Positions 53,024-60,794 of a stretch of 63,180 bases of DNA are shown piece after piece. Every line of letters starts with the position of its first letter. The first letter of the stretch is position 1. Source of the DNA: Robinsoniella peoriensis (GTDB lineage: Bacteria; Bacillota; Clostridia; Lachnospirales; Lachnospiraceae); assembly GCF_000797495.1 (NCBI RefSeq), contig NZ_JTGN01000013.1, positions 18,641-81,820 of the forward strand, given 5' to 3'. Both the position numbers and the translations under genes were made by a program. The notes beneath the pieces were generated by a model. That model made no database searches. It was not told where the DNA came from and saw nothing but the letters and a program-made list of their open reading frames with translations.

Positions 53024-53638
53024 ATGGAAAACAAATATCTCAACATACTTAGGGAAATTAAAAGTGTATCGATGTCAACTGTCAGCAGCGACGGAATGCC
53101 CCAGGCAAGAATTATTGATGTTATGCTTGTTGAAAATCAATCCTTATATTTTTGTACCGCCAGGGGGAAAGATTTTTACGCAGAATTACTGGAGAACAAT
53201 ATGGTTGCGGTAGTGGGAATGACGAAGAATTATCAGATGATCCGCTTAAGCGGCAAAGCAAAACATCTGTCAGAGCAGAAGCTCTGGATTGATAAAATAT
53301 TTAAAAATAATCCCATAATGAATGACGTTTATCCCGGGGAAGCCAGATATATCTTAGAACCATTTTGCATAAACAGCGGTTCCATAGAATACTTTGATAT
53401 AAGCTCAACTCCTGTATACAGAGAATATGATTCTTTTGGAAACATGGACTCTATTACGAAAGGATTTGAAATTACCGGGGAATGTATTTCCTGCGGCATT
53501 TGTGCCGAGAACTGCCCGCAGCATTGTATTGATTCGAAAAGCAAATATATGATACAGCAGCAGCATTGCCTGCACTGCGGATTATGCTATGAAACCTGTC
53601 CCGTAAAAGCCATTAAAAGGAGAACGAAAATATGTTAA
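53024..53638 (+). CDS. Pyridoxamine-oxidase-fold flavin protein fused to a 2[4Fe-4S] ferredoxin domain
   Basis: A 204-residue protein. Residues 1-140 have the split-barrel FMN-binding fold of the pyridoxamine 5'-phosphate oxidase family (SMSTVSSDGMPQARIIDVMLVE; LYFCTARGKDFYAELLEN). Residues about 155-200 carry two ferredoxin motifs, CISCGICAENCP and CLHCGLCYETCP. Likely passes electrons from ferredoxin-type clusters to a flavin or heme cofactor; substrate unknown. Good AGGGAGGAATACCT before the ATG, right after the MITE-like element. It overlaps the following transporter gene by seven bases, so they are co-transcribed. Confidence 0.88.
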   Translation: MENKYLNILREIKSVSMSTVSSDGMPQARIIDVMLVENQSLYFCTARGKDFYAELLENNMVAVVGMTKNYQMIRLSGKAKHLSEQKLWIDKIFKNNPIMNDVYPGEARYILEPFCINSGSIEYFDISSTPVYREYDSFGNMDSITKGFEITGECISCGICAENCPQHCIDSKSKYMIQQQHCLHCGLCYETCPVKAIKRRTKIC

Positions 53639-55170
53639 TGGATATTTGGATTTTACTAACGCAACGAAGTGCATTTTTCATTAATCTATGCCTGGAACAC
53701 TTGAAAATTTCTATTATCTCTATCGTAATTGCAATTCTATTCGGAGGGATCCTTGGTATTCTGGTTAGTGAATTCCGACGATCGTCTAAGCCCGTACTTG
53801 GCATTATCAACTTTCTGTACACCATTCCATCCATTTCTATGCTGGGATTCCTGATACCCTTTTCGGGCATCGGAAACATAACTGCCGTGATTGCACTTAC
53901 CTTTTACGCATTAATGCCGATGGTGAGAAACACTTATACAGGAATCACCAATGTAGATGAAAATATTATTGAAGCTGCAAGAGGGATGGGCAGCACAGAC
54001 AGGCAGATTTTATTTAAGATTAAACTGCCATTAGCGCTTCCGGTAATTATGTCCGGCATCCGAAATATGGTAATTATGACAATCGCTTTAGCAGGTATCG
54101 CTTCCTTCATTGGTGCCGGAGGTCTGGGTGTTGCCATTTACAGAGGAATCACGACGAACAATGCTGCAATGACAATGACAGGAAGCCTTCTCATCGCTCT
54201 GATCGCCCTGTTATCTGATTTTATACTGGGGCTGATTGAAAAACTGCTGCAAAGGAAACGAAAAAATAAAAACAGGAAAAAAATATCGGTGATCATAGGC
54301 GGCGCTATTCTCATCCTGGTTGTTTTTGCTGCCGCTGCTTTCTTCCACAAATCAAAAAAAGAAACGCTACATATTGCTACAAAACCAATGACAGAACAAT
54401 ATATCCTTGGCGAAATGCTGGGCATTCTGATTGAAGATTATACAGATTTAAATGTAGAAATTACCCAGGGTGTAGGCGGAGGAACCTCAAATATCCAGCC
54501 TGCAATGGAAAAAGGCGAGTTCGATATCTATCCGGAATATACCGGAACAGGATGGAACATGGTGCTCAAAAGAAATGAACTGTACACGGAAGATATGTTC
54601 GGGCAGTTACAGTCCGGGTATGAGTCCGGGTATGGACTGCAATGGACGGGTATGTATGGATTTGCAAACAGCTATGCACTTGCCGTAAGAAAGGACATCG
54701 CTGACAAATATAACTTAAAAAATATCTCCGATCTAAAAGACATATCATCTGAATTGACCTTCGGTGCGGAATACGATTTCTATGAAAGGGAAGACGGATA
54801 CACCCCGCTATGTGCTGCCTACGGAATGGATTTTAAAAATACCGTTGATTTGGATATCGGTTTAAAATACCAGGCGATCAATGAAAAGAAAATCGATGTA
54901 ATGCCGATTTTTACAACAGACGGACAATACAGTGTCTCTGATATCATTGTGCTGAAAGATGATAAAACTTTTTATCCCTCTTATCAGTGCGGAAACGTTG
55001 TCCGCATGGAAGTACTGGAAGAGAATCCGGATCTGGCAGATATATTTGAAATGGTGCAGGGTATTCTGACTGATAAAGAAATGGCTGAAATGAATTATAA
55101 TGTAGAAAACAATGGCTCGGAACCCAGAGAAACTGCAATTGCTTTTTTAAAGAAAAAAGGATTAATCTAG
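53632..55170 (+). CDS. Choline/betaine-type ABC permease fused to its substrate-binding domain (OpuF/OpuCBC-like)
   Basis: A 512-residue fusion. The first 215 residues are an OpuCB-like permease with six helices and the EAA loop (IIEAARGMGSTDRQILFKIKLPLALPVI). After another helix (about 222-242), residues 248-512 form an OpuAC-type binding domain with IATKPMTEQYILGEML, GGGTSNIQPAMEKGEFDIYPEYTGTGW (aromatic residues expected to cage a quaternary ammonium group) and PIFTTDGQYSVSD. Imports choline, betaine, carnitine or a similar osmolyte. ATPase follows. Confidence 0.91.
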   Translation: MLMDIWILLTQRSAFFINLCLEHLKISIISIVIAILFGGILGILVSEFRRSSKPVLGIINFLYTIPSISMLGFLIPFSGIGNITAVIALTFYALMPMVRNTYTGITNVDENIIEAARGMGSTDRQILFKIKLPLALPVIMSGIRNMVIMTIALAGIASFIGAGGLGVAIYRGITTNNAAMTMTGSLLIALIALLSDFILGLIEKLLQRKRKNKNRKKISVIIGGAILILVVFAAAAFFHKSKKETLHIATKPMTEQYILGEMLGILIEDYTDLNVEITQGVGGGTSNIQPAMEKGEFDIYPEYTGTGWNMVLKRNELYTEDMFGQLQSGYESGYGLQWTGMYGFANSYALAVRKDIADKYNLKNISDLKDISSELTFGAEYDFYEREDGYTPLCAAYGMDFKNTVDLDIGLKYQAINEKKIDVMPIFTTDGQYSVSDIIVLKDDKTFYPSYQCGNVVRMEVLEENPDLADIFEMVQGILTDKEMAEMNYNVENNGSEPRETAIAFLKKKGLI

Positions 55171-55184
55171 CCTGGAGGTAAAAA

Positions 55185-55952
55185 ATGTTTGATAAAAAAA
55201 TGCCAATAATACAATTTAAAGATATCGAAAAAAAATATGATGAAAATGCCATCATCACGCATTTCAATCTGGATATAGAAAAAGGAGAATTTCTCACCGT
55301 TATCGGTTCGTCCGGCTGTGGAAAAACAACACTATTAAAAATGATAAATGGACTTCTGCTCCCGGACAACGGGAGTGTCCTGGTGAACCAGAAAGATATT
55401 AAAAATGAAGATTTAATTGCACTCAGACGCAGTATCGGTTATTGCATCCAGGGAAGCGTACTCTTCCCCCATATGTCCGTGGAAGATAATATATCCTATG
55501 TCCCCAATCTGCTGAACCATCGTAACAAGAAGAAAACCCATGAAGCCGTTGCAAAATGGATGAAGATCGTAGGTCTGACCGATGATATGCGGATGCGCTA
55601 TCCATCGGAACTGTCCGGCGGACAGCAGCAGCGGGTGGGGATCGCACGTGCACTGGCTTCCTCTCCTGAAATCTTACTGATGGATGAACCCTTTGGTGCC
55701 GTTGATGAAATCACCCGGGTACAGCTGCAAAAAGAAATCAAAGAGATCCATCAAAAAACGGGTATTACTATTATTTTCGTTACCCACGATATTTCTGAAG
55801 CATTGCAGCTCGGTACAAAAGTCCTGGTATTGGATCAGGGTACCGTCCAGCAATACGACACCCCGGAAAAAGTAGTTCACTCGCCCGCCAATCCATTTGT
55901 GGAAAAATTACTGAATGGGAAAGGAATTCAAATATCATATGACACAAGATAA
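55185..55952 (+). CDS. Choline/betaine-type ABC transporter ATPase (OpuCA/ProV-like)
   Basis: A 255-residue ATPase: Walker A GSSGCGKTT, Q-loop IQGSVLFPHMSVEDN, signature LSGGQQQRVGIARAL, Walker B ILLMDEPFGAVD, H-loop FVTHDISEAL. It stops at residue 255 without the CBS domains of full-length OpuCA. GGAGG before the ATG. Its last bases overlap the macrodomain gene, so the sirtuin-linked genes may be co-transcribed. Confidence 0.92.
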   Translation: MFDKKMPIIQFKDIEKKYDENAIITHFNLDIEKGEFLTVIGSSGCGKTTLLKMINGLLLPDNGSVLVNQKDIKNEDLIALRRSIGYCIQGSVLFPHMSVEDNISYVPNLLNHRNKKKTHEAVAKWMKIVGLTDDMRMRYPSELSGGQQQRVGIARALASSPEILLMDEPFGAVDEITRVQLQKEIKEIHQKTGITIIFVTHDISEALQLGTKVLVLDQGTVQQYDTPEKVVHSPANPFVEKLLNGKGIQISYDTR

Positions 55953-56718
55953 AAGATTACGTTACCTGATTCAGTTTCTCCTGAATGAAACTTCTGAATA
56001 CAGTACACTCCAGATTCCGGCAGCCGGGCAGGAGCAAAAAAAGCTTTTGCGTTCCCTCATGAATGTACGATTGCCCAGACCCATTTCTCCGGAGTTTTTA
56101 GAAATACAGGATGCTTATTTACAAGAGGAACTACTTGAAAAAAAAGTCACTTCCCTTCTTGATTTATCCCCTGTAAAGGATGGAATTTATTTATGGAAAG
56201 GGGACATTACCACACTTCAGACTGATGGTATTGTAAATGCCGGCAACTCTGGCTTATTGGGCTGCTTTGTTCCCTGCCACGGCTGTATTGACAATGCTAT
56301 TCATTCTTTTGCAGGCATACAGCTTCGTTTAGCCTGCCAGGAGATAATGGAGCGGCAGCAAAGCGGGGAACCCGTTGGCAAAGCAAAGATTACAGAAGCA
56401 TATAATCTTCCTTCCAGGTTTGTATTGCATACGGTAGGTCCAGTCATCCACGGGCGCCTGGGGGAAGAAGATTGCGTTTTGCTGGCATCATGCTATCGCT
56501 CTTGTTTGGAACTTGCCGACACTTACCATTTAAAAAGTATCGCCTTTTGCTGTATTTCAACCGGAGAATTTCATTTTCCAAATGAAATCGCAGCACAGAT
56601 CGCAGTCAATACGGTAACCGCTTACCGTAAAAATACACATACCGAAATGGAGGTTGTATTCAATGTTTTTGGAGAAAAGGACTACAGCATCTACCAACAG
56701 CTGCTTAGAAAAAATTAA
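55939..56718 (+). CDS. Zinc-containing macrodomain ADP-ribosyl hydrolase (SirTM-linked)
   Basis: About 259 residues. After a helical N-terminal part, the macrodomain (about 85-255) has WKGDITTLQTDGIVNAGNSGLLGCFVPCHGCIDNAIHSFAG, whose C-x4-CH-x-C pattern gives the zinc ligands of Zn-macro proteins, followed by GKAKITEAYNLPSRFVLHTVGP and the loop FCCISTGEFHFPNE. In Staphylococcus and Streptococcus such proteins remove mono-ADP-ribose added by SirTM to lipoylated GcvH-L. Two sirtuin genes follow here. The ATG at 55939 fits the family start; one at 55915 is possible. Confidence 0.9.
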   Translation: MTQDKRLRYLIQFLLNETSEYSTLQIPAAGQEQKKLLRSLMNVRLPRPISPEFLEIQDAYLQEELLEKKVTSLLDLSPVKDGIYLWKGDITTLQTDGIVNAGNSGLLGCFVPCHGCIDNAIHSFAGIQLRLACQEIMERQQSGEPVGKAKITEAYNLPSRFVLHTVGPVIHGRLGEEDCVLLASCYRSCLELADTYHLKSIAFCCISTGEFHFPNEIAAQIAVNTVTAYRKNTHTEMEVVFNVFGEKDYSIYQQLLRKN

Positions 56719-57148
56719 GACTTTAAAAGAAAAAATAGATACTGCCGATGCCATTCTGATCGGAGCCGGTGCAGGACTGTCTGCAGCGGCAGGATTGGAA
56801 TACAGCGGTAAAAAATTTACGGACAACTTTTCCGATTTTATTGAAAAATATGGTCTGAGCGATATGTATTCCGCAGGTTTTTATCCATTTGAAACATTAG
56901 AAGAATACTGGGCATATTGGAGCCGTCATATTTACATCAAACGCTATAAATATTCCACGGGAAAACCCTATACGGATCTGCTAAAACTGGTCAGAGACAA
57001 AGAGTATTTCATACTGACAACCAACGTAGACCATTGCTTACAAACCGCGCACACCAGAAACAAATTAACGAAAAAATTGAGAAAACGGTGTATTTCAGGA
57101 CATTTGCAAATTCAAACTACAATTTATAAGGAAAGGCGGTGTGCATGA
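56663..57148 (+). pseudogene. Truncated SirTM-type sirtuin
   Basis: The first 115 residues follow the SirTM fold (TADAILIGAGAGLSAAAGLEYSGKKF, DMYSAGFYPFETLEEYWAYWSR, FILTTNVDH). After NVDHCLQTAHTRNK the homology stops, and a short unrelated basic tail leads to a stop at 57148. A complete sirtuin has about 290 residues, with the zinc ribbon and C-terminal Rossmann half missing here. The ATG at 56663 (GGAGG nine bases upstream) overlaps the macrodomain gene. The break point coincides with the start of the next sirtuin, suggesting loss of the original 3' end when the second copy arrived. Confidence 0.8.
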
Positions 57149-58008
57149 TGTTTGGCAGACGAAGCTTTGGACAAACCAATACGATAAATGGCATAGATAA
57201 GCTGCGTAGCGCACTGGCACAGGCAGACACTGTCATCATCGGTGCAGGAGCCGGTCTTTCCACATCAGCCGGTTTTGTTTATACGGGAGAACGCTTTCAG
57301 GAGAACTTCCATGGCTTTGCAGAAAAGTATCACTTTAACGATATGTACTCTGGTGGGTTTTACCCCTACGATACCTTGGAGGAGCATTGGGCATACTGGA
57401 GCCGCTATATTTGGATAAACCGCTACACACAGGCACCAAAGCCAGTGTATGACCAGCTGTTTGACTTGGTGAAAGACAAGGATTACTTTGTCTTGACTAC
57501 CAATGTTGACCATCAGTTCCAGAAAGCCGGATTTGATAAAAAGAGGCTGTTCTATACGCAGGGTGATTACGGTCTGTTTCAGTGCAGTGAGCCATGCTGC
57601 CAGAAAACCTATGACAATGAGGAAATCGTTCGTCAGATGGTGGAACAGCAAAGAGATATGCGTGTGCCAACGGAGCTGATACCTCACTGCCCTGTCTGTG
57701 GCAAGCCCATGAGTATGAATCTGCGAGCAGACAATACATTCGCCCAGGACGAGGGCTGGCATAAAGCTGCGGAACGCTATTCAGAGTTTTTGCGGCGGCA
57801 CGAAAATACGAAAGTGCTGTTTCTGGAATTAGGTACTGGAATGAATACGCCTTCGATTGTAAAATTTTCTTTCTGGTGTATGACAAACCAGTGGTCTAAT
57901 GCTACCTATGCCTGCATCAATATGGGTGAAGCCTATGCACCAGATGAAATCAAAGCAAAGTCTATCTGTATCAATGAGGACATTGGAAGTGTCTTGAAGC
58001 AAATTTAA
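57145..58008 (+). CDS. SirTM-type sirtuin (class M, ADP-ribosyltransferase)
   Basis: A complete 287-residue NAD-dependent sirtuin. NAD-binding GAGAGLSTSAGFVYTGERF (about 33-51), FVLTTNVDHQFQKAGF with the conserved Asn and Asp, a zinc ribbon (QCSEPCC ... HCPVCGKPM), and C-terminal LFLELGTGMNTPSIVKF. SirTM enzymes mono-ADP-ribosylate lipoyl-carrier proteins and are usually encoded with a Zn-macrodomain, LplA2 and GcvH-L; the macrodomain is present but the other two are not seen in the window. ATG at 57145 with AAGGCGG. Richer in GC than the truncated copy, consistent with recent acquisition. Confidence 0.9.
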   Translation: MMFGRRSFGQTNTINGIDKLRSALAQADTVIIGAGAGLSTSAGFVYTGERFQENFHGFAEKYHFNDMYSGGFYPYDTLEEHWAYWSRYIWINRYTQAPKPVYDQLFDLVKDKDYFVLTTNVDHQFQKAGFDKKRLFYTQGDYGLFQCSEPCCQKTYDNEEIVRQMVEQQRDMRVPTELIPHCPVCGKPMSMNLRADNTFAQDEGWHKAAERYSEFLRRHENTKVLFLELGTGMNTPSIVKFSFWCMTNQWSNATYACINMGEAYAPDEIKAKSICINEDIGSVLKQI

Positions 58009-58058
58009 CTCGTATCGATAACCGGCACAGGCTTATGAGAGCCGGAAAGGATACGCAA

Positions 58059-58268
58059 ATGGAACATACGATTATTGAAAATGGAATTACCTATCATTTG
58101 GCTGAGGATGGGATGTACTATCCCGATTTGAAGCTGCCGGAGGATGAAAAACCCCGCTACGGCAGATACGGGAGGATGCGGAAAATATTCCTCATGGAAC
58201 ACAGGCACGGGTTGGGGCGAAAAACAATATTAAGAGTGCAGCGGAGGAAATTGTGCTGCCAGAATTGA
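58059..58268 (+). pseudogene. TnpV-like transposon protein remnant
   Basis: The start MEHTIIENGITYHLAEDGMYYPDL and the block GRYGRMRKIFLMEHR match the N-terminal half of TnpV proteins of Tn4451-type mobilizable elements. After EHRHG the family sequence is lost, and the protein ends at 58268 after about 70 residues; intact members are near 110-120. Starts behind GGAAAGG. Marks the former presence of a mobile element next to the second sirtuin. Confidence 0.7.
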
Positions 58269-58282
58269 TTTATAACTAACTC

Positions 58283-58325
58283 AAAAGGCGTAGGTAAAGC
58301 GATGTTCGCTCTGCCTACACCTTTG
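58283..58325. terminator. Hairpin terminator between convergent genes
   Basis: A 20-base stem (58283-58302 with 58306-58325) around a three-base loop TGT, with some G-U and mismatched pairs, followed by CTTTTATAA. Separates the sirtuin region from the LysR gene. Confidence 0.75.
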
Positions 58326-58380
58326 CTTTTATAATGTTGCTTGGGCATTCGTTTCCGAATTTTTTGGCTCAAAGCATGAA

Positions 58381-59262
58381 TCAAGATTTTTGCATACTTT
58401 CTTTTAATTCATTTAACAGAAGTTTTGCAACGGGAGTGAATATTTGATATTTCTTCCAGATGATGTGCATAGGAGAACGAAGTTCCGGTTCCAATGGGAT
58501 AAAGCATAAATCGCTGTCAGTTCCGGTATTCACCAATCCGTTAAATCCAATCGGGTATCCAAAATTTTCTCTTGCCATAATGGTAGTGTTAAAAAGCAAA
58601 TCATAAGTGGCTGCAATATGCAGATTAGCAGTTTCTTCTCCAAACCAGTCAAGTAGTTCTTCCTGCATTCCCTGTCTGGAAACAATCACAGGCAGGTTTC
58701 TTAGTTCCTCTACTGTAACAAATTTCTTTACAGCAAGTGGATCATCTTTTCTTGCTAAAATCCCCCAGCGGTCAGAATGGGGAACGGTAAGATAGTTGTA
58801 TTTGGATAAATCCACTCTCTGTACGATGACTGCCATATCCAGTAATCCCTTTTCAATTCGTTCTGTAACAGCATCTGTTCCACTGCTGTAGAAGTGAAAG
58901 CGAATATTGGGGTATTTTTTCTGAAGGGAACGGGTTGCCTGTATGAAGTAGGTCATTCCAGACGATTCCGCACAACCAATGCGAATATCGCCACCAGCGA
59001 TTTCATCAAGTGACTTGAACTCGGCTGAGGTTTTATCAACCATATCAATAATATCTTCGGCTCTTTTCCTAAGTAACATTCCCTCGTCTGTTAATTTGAT
59101 ACTGTAATTGCTTCTGATGAAAAGCTGCTTTCCTAACTCTGCTTCCAGTTCTTTTAGCTGTCTGGATAGTGTGGGTTGAGATATATGCAGAAATGCAGCA
59201 GCTTTTGTGATGTTTTCTTCTCTTGCCACTTCTAAAAAATATCTTAATACTCTGATTTCCAT
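58381..59262 (-). CDS. LysR-family transcriptional regulator
   Basis: A 293-residue regulator with the N-terminal HTH (MEIRVLRYFLEVAREENITKAA / LHISQPTLSRQLKELEAELG) and a C-terminal periplasmic-binding-like effector domain (GDIRIGCAESSGM; LLDMAVIVQRVDLSKY). The ATG at 59262 follows AGGAGAAATTTATT; codons back to 59325 are upstream leader. It is divergent from the redox gene group beginning at 59431, whose members it probably regulates. Confidence 0.92.
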   Translation of the reverse strand: MEIRVLRYFLEVAREENITKAAAFLHISQPTLSRQLKELEAELGKQLFIRSNYSIKLTDEGMLLRKRAEDIIDMVDKTSAEFKSLDEIAGGDIRIGCAESSGMTYFIQATRSLQKKYPNIRFHFYSSGTDAVTERIEKGLLDMAVIVQRVDLSKYNYLTVPHSDRWGILARKDDPLAVKKFVTVEELRNLPVIVSRQGMQEELLDWFGEETANLHIAATYDLLFNTTIMARENFGYPIGFNGLVNTGTDSDLCFIPLEPELRSPMHIIWKKYQIFTPVAKLLLNELKESMQKS

Positions 59263-59430
59263 AATAAATTTCTCCTCGTTATGCTCTTGTTTCGATAGAT
59301 TATAGGGTTGATTATAGTATAGCACAGATATTTGAAAAACGAATATCTAAAAATAATTATTAAGCATTTTACATTACTGAGAAAAGCAATTAGAATATAA
59401 ACAGCAGCACAAACTTACAGGAGGTAGCAT

Positions 59431-59664
59431 ATGCCAGATGCCTTAGATAAAGAAGAACAGCTTTTTCAAAATCTAAAGGATGCAGGTTGTAGTGAAGAAG
59501 AAATACAGAACTGTATGCTCGATAAAGAAAAAGGAAGAATAAGTGATTTACGAACATTCCTGATGAAGCACAAGAATTGTATGATACAGGAAATTCATAG
59601 CAAACAAAAGGAAGTGGATTGCGTGGACTATCTGCTTTACCAGATTGAAAAAGAAGAAATTTAA
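59431..59664 (+). CDS. Small acidic/basic helical protein, unknown function
   Basis: A 77-residue protein with two or three predicted helices and several cysteines (DAGCSEEEIQNCML; HKNC; VDC). Strong AGGAGGTAGCAT before the ATG, so it is likely expressed. Relatives seem common beside redox-related LysR loci in clostridia, but no named family was recognised. Confidence 0.65.
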   Translation: MPDALDKEEQLFQNLKDAGCSEEEIQNCMLDKEKGRISDLRTFLMKHKNCMIQEIHSKQKEVDCVDYLLYQIEKEEI

Positions 59665-59670
59665 CAGGAG

Positions 59671-60078
59671 GACTTAAAGCCAGTATTTGAAACTGCACAG
59701 AGATTACACCTGAACCTATGGGATACGGCGGCTGTATATGGGGAAGGCACATCAGAAAGGATTTTGGGAAACTTTATCAAAGAGGTTGCAAGAGTGGATT
59801 TGATTATTTCTACCAAATTCACACCGCAGATTGCCAGTAGTTCCAAAGAAGCTATGCAGGAAATGATGGAGGGCAGTAAAAGCCGCCTTCATGCAGATGT
59901 GATTGATATTTATTGGATACATAATCCGATGGATGTGGAGAAATGGACACCAGACTTAATTCCCCTTGCAAAAAGCGGACAGATTGTTCTGTCGGAAGAT
60001 GAAATTACACGCCTGGAAGCACTTGCGGATCAAGTGGGCATTAGCACACTACGGGAATGGGAAAAGGAGATGGCATAG
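59671..60078 (+). pseudogene. Aldo/keto reductase remnant
   Basis: The frame reads EDLKPVFETAQRLHLNLWDTAAVYGEGTSERILG..., an AKR segment with the catalytic Asp and Tyr, then ISTKFTP (Lys) and IDIYWIHNPMD (His). It lacks an N-terminal start and jumps from LAKSGQI straight to VLSEDEITRLEALADQ, missing about half of the barrel. Hence a doubly deleted AKR gene. Some of it may still be translated from a downstream ATG near 59764, but not as an active enzyme. Confidence 0.8.
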
Positions 60079-60079
60079 T

Positions 60080-60211
60080 ATGAATGATATAACCGTTCAA
60101 GATGTCATAGATGGATTTTACAGTATTGGAGGTGTACCAGCAAAAGTAATTCGTTATCTTAGCGATGAAGAAAAAGGAGATTATAGTGAATATGAAAGTA
60201 TTAGCAATTAA
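60080..60211 (+). CDS. Small protein (43 residues), unknown function
   Basis: Begins MNDITVQDVIDGFYSIGG two bases after the AKR remnant stop, behind AAAAGGAGATGGC, and overlaps the start of the flavoprotein gene. Sequence GGVPAKVIRYLSDEEKGDYSE suggests a folded mini-protein or a fragment of a larger one. Not recognised. Confidence 0.4.
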   Translation: MNDITVQDVIDGFYSIGGVPAKVIRYLSDEEKGDYSEYESISN

Positions 60212-60782
60212 TGGAAGTGCAAGAAAAGATGGTAACACCGCTATTATTATAGGAAAAGTATTTGAAGAACTGAATGCAGCAGGTATTGAAACCGAGATGA
60301 TACAGTTCGCAGGAACTATCATTGAGCCTTGTAAAGCGTGTTGGGCGTGTGGCGGTCAGAATAACTGCGTGCATAAGAAAGATATGTTTCGAGAGGTTTA
60401 TGAGAAAATGTTGGATGCCGATGGGATTATCCTTGGCTCTCCAGTCTATTCCGCCAATGTATCAGCCAATATGCAGGCGTTTCTGGAAAGAGCCGCAGTT
60501 GTAGGTGATATGAATCGAGATGGAAAGACAATGAAGCATAAGGTTGGAGCTTCAGTTGTGGCAGCCAGACGTGGCGGTGCTTTACAGGCGGTGGATACCA
60601 TGAATCACTTTTTCTTAAATCATGAAATGTATGTGGTCGGTTCCACCTACTGGAATATGGTTTATGGTCAGATGCCGGGTGATGTATTGAATGATGAAGA
60701 AGGTCTGGAAAATATGAAAAATCTCGGTCAGAACATGGCATATCTGCTTACAACGTTGAATGACAAGAAAATTTCAAAATAA
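60186..60782 (+). CDS. NADPH-dependent FMN reductase / iron-sulfur flavoprotein family
   Basis: A flavodoxin-like protein of about 198 residues. KVLAINGSARKDGNTAIIIGK is the FMN phosphate loop, EPCKACWACGGQNNC a cysteine cluster (C-x2-C-x2-C-x5-C) of the iron-sulfur flavoprotein type, and ILGSPVYSANVSANMQAFLERA the second FMN loop. GTG at 60186 has AAAGGAG six bases upstream; an ATG at 60192 is an alternative. It is in one run with the downstream lipoprotein fusion. Confidence 0.88.
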   Translation: MNMKVLAINGSARKDGNTAIIIGKVFEELNAAGIETEMIQFAGTIIEPCKACWACGGQNNCVHKKDMFREVYEKMLDADGIILGSPVYSANVSANMQAFLERAAVVGDMNRDGKTMKHKVGASVVAARRGGALQAVDTMNHFFLNHEMYVVGSTYWNMVYGQMPGDVLNDEEGLENMKNLGQNMAYLLTTLNDKKISK

Positions 60783-60794
60783 AGGAGGATTTGT

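Noticed and set aside
58200..58275. Short coding tail reading SAAEEIVLPELIYN near the TnpV remnant
   Set aside because: It looks like the 3' end of some gene in another frame, but it is too short to identify.
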